64,000 nucleotides of DNA from Galbibacter marinus (GCF_000300875.1 NZ_AMSG01000008.1:1-64000), one strand, 5' to 3'. Shown: positions 1 to 8,780, counted from the stretch's first letter. Program-made: numbers and translations. The notes: generated by a model from the letters alone, not told the origin.

Positions 1-1
1 A

Positions 2-301
2 CAACTTCGCTTGCTTTTGGAATACAAGGGAATGCTTATGGGCGTCCCTGTAGTTGTTGTTAATCCTCGATTCACTAGTCAGATCTGTAATGTATGTAAA
101 CATATTGGTAAACGAACTAACAAGCACTTTAAGTGCCAAAACTGTGGAAGCCATATGGATGCTGATGTGAACGCATCTATTAATATAGCTACCCTTGAAC
201 GCGCCATAAACCGTGTCGGAAAATCGAATGATATGTGTTGCACTATTGCTCATGTTCATTCAGGTTTAAAACCCAATCCATCGCTATGCGTGGTTGGGTA
301 G
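2..301 (+). CDS. tnpB: TnpB-like RNA-guided nuclease, C-terminal fragment (IS200/IS605 family), cut by window edge
   Basis: The visible part is the last 99 codons; the reading frame is open to the left edge, so the N-terminus is outside the window. It carries the OrfB zinc ribbon, with CNVC (about residues 30-33) and CQNC (about 46-49), followed by the third RuvC acidic residue in DADVNASINIA. These are the diagnostic 3' features of TnpB, the RNA-guided nuclease encoded by IS200/IS605 and IS607 transposons. The apparent TTG start at base 11 is only the first start-like codon after the edge and is not a real start. In this family the 3' end of tnpB and the transposon right end also encode the guide (omega) RNA, so the tail beyond the zinc ribbon may serve as RNA as well as protein. 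Whether the element is intact cannot be judged from here. Confidence 0.85.
   Translation, partial: QLRLLLEYKGMLMGVPVVVVNPRFTSQICNVCKHIGKRTNKHFKCQNCGSHMDADVNASINIATLERAINRVGKSNDMCCTIAHVHSGLKPNPSLCVVG
272..298 (+). repeat. stem-loop at the TnpB stop, candidate IS200/IS605 right-end / omega-RNA hairpin
   Basis: CCCAATCCA pairs with TGGTTGGG (one bulged base), and CGC pairs with GCG inside it around a TAT loop, ending just before the TAG stop. IS200/IS605 ends carry subterminal hairpins, and the omega RNA ends near the right end. The assignment is inferred from position only; the exact right end is not defined, though it probably lies around 300-326. Confidence 0.4.
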
Positions 302-326
302 TTTATTTTAGTAAAAAGCAGATGCA

Positions 327-1022
327 TTACCCAAGTGATTGTAGGGTCTCATTGGAAAGTTTTAAACACCTCTGAAAAGTTTCTTCTAAACTAAGGTTTG
401 TACTATCAATTTCAATAGCTCCATCAGCCTTCATTAATGGAGAGTCTGACCGAGTGGTATCAATTAAATCACGTTTTTGAACATTCTCCAAAACCGCTTG
501 ATAAGTTACCTGGTCTCCTCTTTCTGTAAGTTCTAAGTAACGCCTATGTGCTCTAACATCCGCGGAGGCTGTCATAAAAAGCTTTAATTCTGCATCTGGA
601 AAAATAACAGTTCCAACATCCCTTCCATCCATTACAATAGCTTTGTTTTTTCCCATTGCCTGTTGTTGTTCGACCAACTTGTGACGAACTTCAGAAACGG
701 CAGCCACCTCACTAACCACATGAGATACTTCAAGTGTTCGGATCTGTTTTTCCACTAGATCTCCATTGAGGTAGATCTCAGGGAGCCCAGTGTTACTGTT
801 TAGTTTAAACTCAAGACGAATCTTATCAAGTGCTTGAATCAATTGGTCTTTTTGAAGTTCTTGGTTGCGAAACATATCGTTAATCAAGGCGTAATACGAC
901 ACGGCACGGTACATAGCCCCTGTATCGACATATACATATCCCAGAGATTTAGCTAATTTCTTAGCTATAGTACTTTTACCTGTTGAGGAATATCCGTCAA
1001 TAGCAATGGTGATTTTTCGCAT
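327..1022 (-). CDS. cmk: cytidylate kinase
   Basis: Phosphorylates CMP and dCMP to the diphosphates in the cytoplasm, in pyrimidine salvage and recycling of CMP from lipid synthesis. At 231 residues it has the usual length. It begins with the P-loop GYSSTGKS at residues 10-17, followed by DTGAMYRA, the CMP-binding signature, and later DGRDVGTVIFPDA, which is conserved in Cmk. The LID region with several arginines follows (RAHRRYLEL). The gene lies downstream of lon on the same strand, separated by 73 bases that hold a strong stem-loop. Its end is only about 25 bases from the TnpB stop on the other strand, so the transposon fragment and cmk are convergent. Confidence 0.97.
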   Translation of the reverse strand: MRKITIAIDGYSSTGKSTIAKKLAKSLGYVYVDTGAMYRAVSYYALINDMFRNQELQKDQLIQALDKIRLEFKLNSNTGLPEIYLNGDLVEKQIRTLEVSHVVSEVAAVSEVRHKLVEQQQAMGKNKAIVMDGRDVGTVIFPDAELKLFMTASADVRAHRRYLELTERGDQVTYQAVLENVQKRDLIDTTRSDSPLMKADGAIEIDSTNLSLEETFQRCLKLSNETLQSLG

Positions 1023-1041
1023 TTCAATGGTTATATAATTG

Positions 1042-1078
1042 TTCCACGTATTGAAGTGTAATTTTTCAATACGTGGAA
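1042..1078. other. 14-bp perfect inverted repeat between lon and cmk
   Basis: TTCCACGTATTGAA is followed after a 9-base loop by its exact reverse complement. It sits between the lon stop and the cmk start. No long T-run follows on either strand, so a classical intrinsic terminator is doubtful. It could be an attenuator, an RNA-processing site or a terminator of the Bacteroidota type. Confidence 0.6.
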
Positions 1079-1095
1079 AATCATTGTTTTAAATA

Positions 1096-3546
1096 TTATA
1101 ATTTTTTAGCATTTTTGACCTTGGAATCTGTGATGGCTAAATCTATAACCTCACTCATTTCCTTCACATAATGAAAAGTCAATCCTTTAAGGTATTCTTC
1201 CTTGATCTCCTCAATATCTCGTTTATTTTCTTCACACAAAATAATCTCTTTAATTCGCGCTCTTTTAGCGGCAAGAATCTTTTCCTTTATTCCTCCCACT
1301 GGTAGGACCTTTCCTCTTAGAGTAATCTCTCCAGTCATGGCCAAACTCTTCTTCACCTTTCGCTGAGTAAAGAGTGAAACCAGTGAAGTGAGCATGGTAA
1401 TTCCAGCACTTGGACCATCCTTTGGTGTTGCTCCTTCTGGGACGTGGATATGAACGTTGTAATTATCAAAAATATTGGGATCAATGCCTATTGATTTTGC
1501 ATTAGACTTGATATATTCCATTGCGATGGTAGCAGATTCTTTCATTACCTTACCTAAGTTACCCGTAATGGTTAAGGCACCTTTACCCTTAGATAGTATA
1601 GATTCAATGAATAAAATATCACCGCCAACACTAGTCCATGCAAGACCTGTAACCACTCCGGCAACATCGTTGTTTTCATACTTATCACGCTCCAATCTTG
1701 CAGGACCTAATACATCCTCCACATCTTTCACACTAACCTTCACGTTATACTCCTGCTCCATTGCGATGGATTTTGCAGCAAAACGAACCATTTTGGCTAT
1801 TTGTTTCTCTAGGCCTCTGACTCCAGACTCACGAGTATATCCTTCTACGATCTTTTCCAGTTCACGTTTTCCAATTTTCAGCTGGCTTGAGGTCATTCCA
1901 TGCTCTTCCAACTGTTTTGGCAATAAATGGCGCTTGGCGATCTCTACCTTCTCTTCAATGGTGTATCCTGTGACATTAATAATCTCCATTCGATCTCTTA
2001 AGGCTGGTTGAATCGGCCCCAAGTTGTTTGCCGTAGCGATAAACATTACTTTAGAGAGATCATACCCCAGCTCTAAGAAATTATCGTAAAACTCACTGTT
2101 TTGTTCTGGATCTAAAACCTCTAGCATTGCAGAGGACGGATCTCCACTGTGACTCACAGAAAGCTTATCAATTTCATCAAGTATAAATACAGGGTTAGAG
2201 GTACCTGCTTTTTTCAAGGATTGAATGATTCGACCAGGCATCGCACCAATATAGGTTTTACGGTGACCCCGAATCTCAGCCTCATCACGTAAGCCTCCAA
2301 GTGATATTCTCACATACTCTCTACCTAGAGCCTCTGCGACAGATTTCCCCAAAGAGGTTTTACCAACCCCTGGAGGACCGTAAAGACATAATATGGGAGA
2401 CTTCATATCATTTCTAAGCTTTAAAACAGCTAAATATTCTATGATTCTCTTTTTGACATCCTCTAAACCATAGTGATCTCTATCAAGGATTTTCTGTGCA
2501 CGTTTTAAATCAAATTTGTCTTTTGAAAATTCACCCCATGGCAAATCTAAGTACAAATCCAAGTAATTCCTCTGAATGGAATATTCGGCTACTTGTGGAT
2601 TCATACGTTGTAATTTTGCCAATTCCTTTTCAAAGTGCTCTTTTACTTTAGTGTCCCACTTTTTTGCTTTGGCTCTAAGTCTCATTTGTTCAACTTCCTC
2701 CTCATAAGAACCACCACCTAGTTCTTCCTGGATGGTCTTCATTTGCTGATGAAGGAAGTACTCTCGTTGTTGTTGATCCATGTCAGATCTCACTCGAGAT
2801 TGGATATCATTTCTAAGGGCTAACTTCTGAAGTTCGATATTCATATACTTCAGGGTTGCCAATGCACGTTCCATTAACCTTGAATTCTCCAGTAATTTCT
2901 GTTTATCAACTACCTCCAAATTTAAATTGGAAGAAATAAAATTCACCAAAAATGAATTACTTTCAATATTCTTAATAGCAAAAGAAGCTTCGGAAGGGAT
3001 GTTCGGACTCTCCTTTATAATCTGAAGCGCCAACTCCTTTACTGAATCGATTATGGTAGTAAATTCTTCGTTATCAAGATCTGGCTTCTCTTCGGGTAAC
3101 CCCTTAATGGTCGCTGTGATATAAGGTTCAGTCTCTAAAATCCGATCAATTTCAAAGCGTTTTTTACCTTGGATAATAACCGTGGTATTCCCGTCAGGCA
3201 TCTTTAAGACTCTTAAGATCCTAGCTACAGTTCCCACCTGATTGAGATCCTTTACCTCTGGATCTTCGATGGACTCATCTTTTTGAGATACTACTCCAAT
3301 GACTTTACTACTATTGGAGGCGTCTTTAATTAGTTTTATGGACTTATCTCTACCTGCAGTTATAGGTATGACTACCCCTGGAAATAAAACGGTATTTCGA
3401 AGAGGTAAAATCGGTAAACTCGCAGGCAAGGATTCGTTGTTAATTTCCTCCTCATCTTCCGGTGTCATCAACGGAATTAATTCGGCGTCGTCATCAATAT
3501 GTTGAAGTGACAAATTGTCAATATTAAAAAAATTATTCCTACTCAT
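1096..3546 (-). CDS. lon: ATP-dependent protease La (Lon)
   Basis: Cytoplasmic AAA+ serine protease that degrades misfolded and regulatory proteins. The 816 residues are in family order: N-terminal substrate-binding LON domain (about 45-240), coiled coil, AAA+ module with Walker [10 protein letters not shown] at 390-398 and Walker [10 protein letters not shown], then the protease domain. The catalytic dyad is visible as Ser about 713 in PKDGPSAG and Lys about 756 in GGIKEK. The acidic N-terminal extension of about 40 residues is common in Bacteroidota Lon. It is probably transcribed alone or with cmk; a stem-loop separates the two. No TAnnTTTG box is seen immediately upstream, so its promoter, perhaps heat-shock controlled, is not identified. 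Confidence 0.98.
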   Translation of the reverse strand: MSRNNFFNIDNLSLQHIDDDAELIPLMTPEDEEEINNESLPASLPILPLRNTVLFPGVVIPITAGRDKSIKLIKDASNSSKVIGVVSQKDESIEDPEVKDLNQVGTVARILRVLKMPDGNTTVIIQGKKRFEIDRILETEPYITATIKGLPEEKPDLDNEEFTTIIDSVKELALQIIKESPNIPSEASFAIKNIESNSFLVNFISSNLNLEVVDKQKLLENSRLMERALATLKYMNIELQKLALRNDIQSRVRSDMDQQQREYFLHQQMKTIQEELGGGSYEEEVEQMRLRAKAKKWDTKVKEHFEKELAKLQRMNPQVAEYSIQRNYLDLYLDLPWGEFSKDKFDLKRAQKILDRDHYGLEDVKKRIIEYLAVLKLRNDMKSPILCLYGPPGVGKTSLGKSVAEALGREYVRISLGGLRDEAEIRGHRKTYIGAMPGRIIQSLKKAGTSNPVFILDEIDKLSVSHSGDPSSAMLEVLDPEQNSEFYDNFLELGYDLSKVMFIATANNLGPIQPALRDRMEIINVTGYTIEEKVEIAKRHLLPKQLEEHGMTSSQLKIGKRELEKIVEGYTRESGVRGLEKQIAKMVRFAAKSIAMEQEYNVKVSVKDVEDVLGPARLERDKYENNDVAGVVTGLAWTSVGGDILFIESILSKGKGALTITGNLGKVMKESATIAMEYIKSNAKSIGIDPNIFDNYNVHIHVPEGATPKDGPSAGITMLTSLVSLFTQRKVKKSLAMTGEITLRGKVLPVGGIKEKILAAKRARIKEIILCEENKRDIEEIKEEYLKGLTFHYVKEMSEVIDLAITDSKVKNAKKL

Positions 3547-3850
3547 AGTTTTACGTGGGTCATTCTGTCATTAATAACAGAGGACATTTGACTTTTAAAT
3601 ATTTTATAAAGCGTTCTACTATTGCTTCCTAGCTATTATATCCACAATAGCTTTTTTTCGTTTAACTATATAGGCAATTGCTGTGCCATTTTCACCCATA
3701 ATGGTAAAATAAAAGTCAGACACGCACCTGATATTCTTTATAAGATGCACCTAACTGACTTTAATTCGCTGCAGGAATACTTTTGGGAGTTGGTATATAT
3801 TGTCATGAGCAAGTCGAAAGAGACTACATAGAATAGACAACTAATTTTAA
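3547..3850. other. gene-free stretch with inverted repeats between lon and the response regulator gene
   Basis: No convincing gene is present. Two inverted repeats stand out: AGCTATT/AATAGCT at 3631-3652 followed by T-rich sequence, and AAGTCAG (3713-3719) with CTGACTT (3755-3761). Between the arms of the second repeat GCACCT occurs twice as a direct repeat. On the minus strand, short stretches around 3640-3760 read like a broken coding sequence in shifted frames, so this may be a decayed gene, but no family could be recognised. Confidence 0.4.
3631..3658 (+). terminator. terminator-like hairpin with T-run
   Basis: AGCTATT, an 8-base loop and AATAGCT are followed by seven T on the plus strand. 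No plus-strand gene precedes it, so its role is unclear; it may be a relic of a lost gene. Confidence 0.35.
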
Positions 3851-4504
3851 TTATACTTCGATGTATTTGTGTTTAATCCCATACAACACAAGTCCAATTC
3901 TACTTCTAACTTCAAGCTTATCGAATAAACTTTCTCTGTAGCCATCAACGGTTTTAGGCGATAAAAACATTTGGGTAGCGATTTCCTTATAGGTCATCTC
4001 AGTACAAGCCAATTTAAGAAACTCAATTTCCCTGTCCTTTAATTTGATCCCACTACCAGCATCGATTTTCTCCTTGCGATCGATTGTTTCAAGAAGTTTA
4101 TTGGTAATTTTATCAGAATAATAAAATCCGTTATAAATCACATCATTCAATGCACCTTCAAAAATTTTCGGATGAATGTCTTTGAGAAGGTATCCTTTAG
4201 CTCCCAAACGTAGCATTTTAATAATCGTCTCTTCACTATCATCCATTGATAGAGCGATCGCTTTTTGCTCTGGTGCGTTATCGTTTAGCCATTCCATGGT
4301 TTCAACTCCACTCATTATAGGCATATTAATATCTAACAATACAATATCAGGAGCACCGTATTTTTGCATACATTCAATAAAATGTTCGCCATTTGTAGCG
4401 TGGAAGCTTACTTGGTATCCTTCAAAGGACTCTATTAAGGATGTTAAGGATTTGGCAAACAATAAATGATCATCTACTACAGCTATGGTATGTTTCTGGC
4501 CCAT
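3851..4504 (-). CDS. two-component response regulator, NarL/LuxR type
   Basis: A 217-residue DNA-binding response regulator. The receiver domain (1-125) has the acidic pair D11-D12, phospho-acceptor D58 in VLLDIN, S86 and K108 in GYLLKD. A LuxR-type helix-turn-helix follows (about 153-210), with LKDREIEFLKLACTEMTYKEIA and LSPKTVDGYRE. It is 2 bases downstream of a HisKA_3 histidine kinase gene on the same strand, so the two form a cognate pair in one operon. Targets cannot be read from the sequence. The upstream membrane-protein and lipoprotein genes on the same strand may belong to the same signalling unit. Confidence 0.93.
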   Translation of the reverse strand: MGQKHTIAVVDDHLLFAKSLTSLIESFEGYQVSFHATNGEHFIECMQKYGAPDIVLLDINMPIMSGVETMEWLNDNAPEQKAIALSMDDSEETIIKMLRLGAKGYLLKDIHPKIFEGALNDVIYNGFYYSDKITNKLLETIDRKEKIDAGSGIKLKDREIEFLKLACTEMTYKEIATQMFLSPKTVDGYRESLFDKLEVRSRIGLVLYGIKHKYIEV

Positions 4505-4506
4505 AA

Positions 4507-5289
4507 TCAGGTTAGTTTGGTTGGATAATTCAAAGTTACTGAAACTCCTTTATTTTTGCCAGTTTTGATTGAAAAATCTGCTCCAATAAGTTCACTTCTG
4601 CGTTGCATATTCATAATACCACTTCCCTTTTTCTCAGATTCTAAATCAAACCCCACTCCATTATCGGTCGCGTTTACGTATAATTCTTCGGGTAGATAGT
4701 TTAGACTAATGGTTAATAAAGAGGCTTTGGAGTACTTGACCACATTAGAGAAGCATTCTTGAAATATTCTAAAAATAATGATTTCGTCCTTTTTGTTTAA
4801 ATGGTAAGGTTCACCTTGCACACAGTATTCAATACGAAGGAAGTTTAAGCGCTTGAAGCGATTAATTTCAAGTTCAAGGGATTCTTGAAGTCCCCTACTG
4901 GAAACAAAATCATTGTTCAGGGTGTGCGATAATTGCCTGAGCTCCTTTAAACCTTGTCCTAAAACATCTGAAGCTTCTTTAAAGGACTTCATCTTATCCT
5001 CTGGAACTTCATTCTGCAACATATTCAACTGTAACTTTGCCACCGAGAGTAACTGCCCTATATTATCGTGTAACTCCCAACTAATATTTCTAAAGGTTTG
5101 TTCTTGAATTTCTGTTTGAGCCTTTGCCAATTCTTGCTCAAATCTTTGTTTTTCCTCAGCATTTTCGATAAGCAACTGTGTTTTTCTTCTTTGATAGGCT
5201 AAAAAAAAGCTTATAAAAAAGGCTAACAAAATTACAATCAGTATACTTACATATACAATCAGACTAATTATTTCCTTTTGGTTTTCCAT
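4507..5289 (-). CDS. membrane sensor histidine kinase, HisKA_3 family
   Basis: 260 residues. One N-terminal transmembrane helix (about 7-31) with almost no periplasmic part is followed by a short coiled coil, then the HisKA_3 dimerisation domain with the phospho-accepting His74 in ELHDNIGQLL. The HATPase domain has the N box QECFSNVVKYSKA, G1 DNGVGF and G2 GSGIMNM. Without an extracytoplasmic sensing domain, it probably senses within or near the membrane or through a partner protein. It phosphorylates the NarL-type regulator encoded 2 bases downstream. Confidence 0.92.
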   Translation of the reverse strand: MENQKEIISLIVYVSILIVILLAFFISFFLAYQRRKTQLLIENAEEKQRFEQELAKAQTEIQEQTFRNISWELHDNIGQLLSVAKLQLNMLQNEVPEDKMKSFKEASDVLGQGLKELRQLSHTLNNDFVSSRGLQESLELEINRFKRLNFLRIEYCVQGEPYHLNKKDEIIIFRIFQECFSNVVKYSKASLLTISLNYLPEELYVNATDNGVGFDLESEKKGSGIMNMQRRSELIGADFSIKTGKNKGVSVTLNYPTKLT

Positions 5290-5342
5290 AGGATTGTAGG
5301 GAACTATGGAGCATCTATATGAATTTTCACAAAATAAATGCT

Positions 5343-5350
5343 CAAAATTA
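5343..5350 (-). promoter_or_regulatory. -7 promoter box (TAATTTTG) for the kinase-regulator operon
   Basis: On the minus strand this matches TAnnTTTG, the -7 element of Bacteroidota sigma-A-type promoters. If the final G is -4, the transcript starts near 5339, 50 bases before the kinase ATG. No clear -33 TTG is visible. Confidence 0.4.
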
Positions 5351-5412
5351 TTAATTATACAAAACTAAGCCTTACGACTATCTTTATAAGGGGTGTTTTT
5401 CCCTGTTTTACA

Positions 5413-6141
5413 TCAAAAGTGTTGCAACTTTTCTTCATGACTAGAGTACTTCACACTCACAATAAAGCCGATCACAAAACAACCATACATCACATAATTG
5501 GATAATACCAGTATGTATACATAAATGGAGGCTGAGAAGCTGAGTTGTTTGGCAAAAATAAAAATGGGCATGGTCACCAAATTAAAGAAAAGAATTCCTA
5601 TAGTGAGCCAAAAAGGTAAGGTTCGATAAAAGCTGAGAATCTTATCACTTTTGAGAATGGTCATAAAATAAAAACAAATGGCCACTACTGTAAAGGCAAC
5701 ACCAGCGAACATATGAGATTGTAGCCACGATACCATAAGGTCTTGATAGTTCAACAGACTATGAATCACAAGCGCGGAGTAAATAGCAATACATAGGTCA
5801 ATCGCCCCTGCTGATCTACTATGCCTTAAAATTGAGCGGTAATACCACAGATAGACATAATATGAAACTATGGAAAACATACTTCCAACCCAGATACTCG
5901 ATGCAATAAGTTCCTCTGGTAGGATATATGCCATTAATTTAAGGAAATTCCAATCTGGATAAAAAAGTCGAGCTGTGGGTAACAAGTTTAGTAATTCTAT
6001 TAAAAAGGTAAACCATAGAAAAGGCATAAAAATCCAAGATTGTGAATCTTTATACCTTTTATAGGTGATCGTCGCAATAACTGCTGTTAAAAAGACTGCA
6101 AAGATTATGGTCTTTTTTAATAAAAATTCAAAACTCAACAT
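5413..6141 (-). CDS. polytopic inner-membrane protein of unknown function
   Basis: About 242 residues from the ATG at 6141 (a TTG lies one codon upstream). Hydrophobic segments suggest about seven transmembrane helices (roughly 10-27, 38-56, 70-98, 113-130, 140-160, 172-192, 205-230), with short loops and a charged C-terminal tail. No enzymatic motif is seen and I do not recognise a named family. It lies 13 bases downstream of a lipoprotein gene and 123 bases upstream of the histidine kinase gene, all on the same strand. Seven-helix proteins beside kinases that lack a sensor domain are sometimes sensory partners; that role is only a guess here. Confidence 0.7.
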   Translation of the reverse strand: MLSFEFLLKKTIIFAVFLTAVIATITYKRYKDSQSWIFMPFLWFTFLIELLNLLPTARLFYPDWNFLKLMAYILPEELIASSIWVGSMFSIVSYYVYLWYYRSILRHSRSAGAIDLCIAIYSALVIHSLLNYQDLMVSWLQSHMFAGVAFTVVAICFYFMTILKSDKILSFYRTLPFWLTIGILFFNLVTMPIFIFAKQLSFSASIYVYILVLSNYVMYGCFVIGFIVSVKYSSHEEKLQHF

Positions 6142-6157
6142 CAATTCACAAAATCAA

Positions 6158-6808
6158 TTATTGAGGATAATTCGCCGATGGTGGATTTCCATCGCTACCA
6201 TATTCTAGGGGGTCTACAGCGGTTATATCACTTGGAACGGCATTAAAAGGTAAACTCAGCGGTACCATGTTCCCTTCTTGCTTTTCATCGCCCATAGTAC
6301 CAGTTGGAGTGATAAAGGTGGTTAAAAAATTATCTTTTTCACCTTGACCCTTTTTTGGAAAAACACCAATATATACTCTAAATCCATCCACTTTTCCCCC
6401 ACTGTTTTCTACCTTCTCAATAGAACTGTCAATATATGTAAGTAGCTGGTCTACTGAAAACCAATCAGAAACGGCAAGTTCAAATTTAGGCTTTCGGGGT
6501 TTGATTATTATTGGTTCTTTAAGCGCTTGAATCTCTTTTAGACTCAGTTTATTTTCCAAGGCGGCCAACAGTTTAGCATTGTGTTCTTTATAGTATGCTA
6601 ATGAATCAGACTGAGCAAATAACATCTCCATATCCTTAATATAGCGTTTGCTCATATTCTCAGCCTTTGTAGGAGGTAATTTATGCTTAGATAACTCTAC
6701 GGGTTTGTAGTTTAATACTCCGCCTTGTGGTTGTGAACAGGAAGAACTAATCAATGATCCGACAACAATAACGGATTTCAGGATTAATTTCAATTGGTTG
6801 GTTTTCAT
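6158..6808 (-). CDS. hypothetical lipoprotein
   Basis: 216 residues from the ATG at 6808; the frame continues three codons to a TTG that is less likely to be the start. A signal peptide ends in a lipobox (SLISSSC), placing the lipidated Cys at about residue 24. The mature part begins with a helical, charged stretch (about 40-105) and continues into a mixed region with a Gly-rich segment. No family is recognised. It is 13-16 bases upstream of the seven-helix membrane protein gene, so the two are probably cotranscribed. Confidence 0.75.
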   Translation of the reverse strand: MKTNQLKLILKSVIVVGSLISSSCSQPQGGVLNYKPVELSKHKLPPTKAENMSKRYIKDMEMLFAQSDSLAYYKEHNAKLLAALENKLSLKEIQALKEPIIIKPRKPKFELAVSDWFSVDQLLTYIDSSIEKVENSGGKVDGFRVYIGVFPKKGQGEKDNFLTTFITPTGTMGDEKQEGNMVPLSLPFNAVPSDITAVDPLEYGSDGNPPSANYPQ

Positions 6809-7149
6809 TTTAAACAAATTTGGTTAATGAATTTGATCCTAATAAATTGTTATACAGTATATAAAATTCACCACGAAGATACTCTAAAAAAACTGAGCAT
6901 CCACTTTCGCTAGTTTACAGTAATTAAATGTAACCTATTTAATATTAACACATTAGATTAATAAATCAGTATTTAAAATACGATTTTTTCACATTAATTT
7001 CGATTAAAAGTAAAAATTCAACGGTGTAAGGCATATTGATAATCAGCTATTTGCAAAAACACTCCGTCGAAAACAATATTGATAAATGCCTGAAACAATT
7101 TTTAATTTCTACCCGCGTTGAGTAGATTTGAGTACTAAACCCATTTAAA
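6809..7149. other. divergent intergenic region
   Basis: About 340 AT-rich bases between the divergent lipoprotein and S66 peptidase genes. Apart from the -7 box at 7123-7130, no gene, terminator or clear repeat is seen. Confidence 0.4.
7123..7130 (+). promoter_or_regulatory. -7 promoter box (TAGATTTG) for the S66 peptidase gene
   Basis: Matches TAnnTTTG. The predicted start is near 7134, giving a leader of about 16 bases. A run of T at 7099-7103 lies where the -33 element is expected. Confidence 0.45.
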
Positions 7150-8217
7150 ATGAATAGAAGATCATTTATTTCAACAGGCGCCCAAGTTTCAATGTTATCA
7201 ATGTTACCTACTGCGAGTCTAGCGGCATCAAATTCTATAAAACCAACATTTAGCACAGTAGAATTAGCAAGTATACTTCCTAAGAAACTAAAAAAAGGAG
7301 ATACTGTTGGTTTAATTGCTCCAGGATATTCATTGTCCTCCAAAGCCTTAGAGAACGCATTAAGTAATGTAAGGGCAATGGGTTTTAAGCCATACCATAC
7401 CCAGAGAATTATAGGACATCACGGGTATTTCAGTAATACTGACAAGCTAAGAGCCGAGGATTTAGAAGACATGTTTTTAGACCCAGAGGTTGACGGTATA
7501 ATTTGCGCTAGGGGTGGATATGGTTGTACTAGGATTTTAGATAGAATCAACTACGACTATATAGCACAAAATCCAAAAGTCCTTGTTGGGTTTAGTGATA
7601 TAACTGCCTTAGCCAACACTATCCATAGCAAAACAGGACTCGTTACTTTCCACGGCCCAGTAGCTACCACATTGGACAACTCCTACAACCGTGATAATCT
7701 ATATAAAATTATCACCCAGCCTAGGGACCATATCAATATTAGATCAGAGCGCTATAGTCCACAAATAATGCAAAATGATGACACTTTTGAGCAGTACGTC
7801 ATTAACCCAGGTATTATAACTGCTCCCCTTGTAGGTGGCAATTTATCACTATTATCAGCCATGTGTGGAACGCAATATGATGTAGATTACACTGGGAAAT
7901 TGGTATTTATAGAGGATATCGAAGAAGATCCGTATCGCATCGATCGGATGTTTACTCAACTTCTTAGTGCTCCTACTTTTAAACACGCAGCAGGAATTGT
8001 TCTTGGGGTTTTTAAAGGATGTAATGAACCTAAAAGGGTTTCCTTTTCTTTAAAAGAAGTGATTTTAGATCGGATTAAACCATTAAGTATTCCATCTATT
8101 TATGGATACTCAATTGGCCATATCGATCGAAATCTCACCCTCCCTATTGGAGTCAAAGCTACTCTTAATACAGATACTTTTTCCATAGAACTCATTCAAA
8201 GAGCTCTCCGGGACTAA
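7150..8217 (+). CDS. LD-carboxypeptidase, peptidase family S66
   Basis: 355 residues of the LdcA/MccF family, which cleaves the L,D bond of murein tetrapeptides during cell-wall recycling or hydrolyses microcin C-type peptides. The catalytic triad is visible: Ser149 in GFSDIT, Glu255 in FIEDIEEDP and His324 in SIGHIDR. The N-terminus has a twin-arginine-like start (MNRRSFIS) followed by a weak hydrophobic stretch and ASLAA, so export by Tat is possible. That would be unusual for LdcA, which acts in the cytoplasm. A -7 box lies 16-20 bases upstream. The next gene follows after 32 bases and has its own box. Confidence 0.9.
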   Translation: MNRRSFISTGAQVSMLSMLPTASLAASNSIKPTFSTVELASILPKKLKKGDTVGLIAPGYSLSSKALENALSNVRAMGFKPYHTQRIIGHHGYFSNTDKLRAEDLEDMFLDPEVDGIICARGGYGCTRILDRINYDYIAQNPKVLVGFSDITALANTIHSKTGLVTFHGPVATTLDNSYNRDNLYKIITQPRDHINIRSERYSPQIMQNDDTFEQYVINPGIITAPLVGGNLSLLSAMCGTQYDVDYTGKLVFIEDIEEDPYRIDRMFTQLLSAPTFKHAAGIVLGVFKGCNEPKRVSFSLKEVILDRIKPLSIPSIYGYSIGHIDRNLTLPIGVKATLNTDTFSIELIQRALRD

Positions 8218-8237
8218 CATCTTAATTGATTTTGGTG

Positions 8238-8245
8238 TAAATTTG
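8238..8245 (+). promoter_or_regulatory. -7 promoter box (TAAATTTG) abutting the acetyltransferase start codon
   Basis: Matches TAnnTTTG; its last base is 4 bases before the ATG at 8250. The predicted transcript would start at about 8249, making it essentially leaderless. Confidence 0.4.
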
Positions 8246-8249
8246 AAAT

Positions 8250-8750
8250 ATGGTTTTTACAACTCAGCGATTACAAATAAGACGCCTTACTTTTGAGGAT
8301 ATTGATCCATTTCACAAAATGCAAAATGACCAACAGGTTATGCGCTATGTGGGTGGAAAAGTATTTTCGTACCAGGAAAACAAAAAAGACCTTGAAAACA
8401 TTCTTAAATTCTACAACACTCCTAAAAATGATTTCTGGGTATGGGCCATTGAATTATCCAGCACAAAAGATTTTATAGGAACCGTTGCACTGGTAAAAAA
8501 TGAAAAAGGTGAACACGAAATAGGGTATCGATTATTGAAAACTTATTGGAAACAAGGATTCGGTAAGGAAGTAACCAATGGTCTAATTAAGTACGCATTT
8601 GAAGAATTACACCTAAAAGAAATTGTGGCTTATGTTGACAAAAATAACATTACCTCGGTTCGAATCCTAGACAGTACGTTCAATTTCATCAAAGAAATTT
8701 ACAACGAACAGGACAACTGCATCGATCGTTATTACAAACTTTCTAATTAA
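8250..8750 (+). CDS. GNAT family N-acetyltransferase (RimJ/RimL-like)
   Basis: 166 residues with the Acetyltransf_3 layout. It starts with the strand TTQRLQIRRLTFEDIDPF; the acetyl-CoA-binding region is EIGYRLLKTYWKQGFGKEVTNGLI (about 91-114), and a C-terminal strand VAYVDKNNITSVRILD follows. The family transfers acetyl groups from acetyl-CoA to protein N-termini or small amines; the substrate here is unknown. It stands between the S66 peptidase gene and the convergent recQ. Confidence 0.85.
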   Translation: MVFTTQRLQIRRLTFEDIDPFHKMQNDQQVMRYVGGKVFSYQENKKDLENILKFYNTPKNDFWVWAIELSSTKDFIGTVALVKNEKGEHEIGYRLLKTYWKQGFGKEVTNGLIKYAFEELHLKEIVAYVDKNNITSVRILDSTFNFIKEIYNEQDNCIDRYYKLSN

Positions 8751-8780
8751 TCTTCGGGTAATGTGTAAGGATCAACTGGC

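Noticed and set aside
1475-2011. 178-codon plus-strand frame inside lon
   Set aside because: Antisense shadow of the conserved lon coding region; its composition mirrors the complementary strand.
3622-3831. 69-codon plus-strand reading frame
   Set aside because: No recognisable domain; the frame starts just before a hairpin and runs through inverted repeats. Chance ORF.
7047-7343. 98-codon minus-strand frame across the start of the S66 peptidase gene
   Set aside because: It overlaps the antisense of a clear gene and its promoter; no domain.
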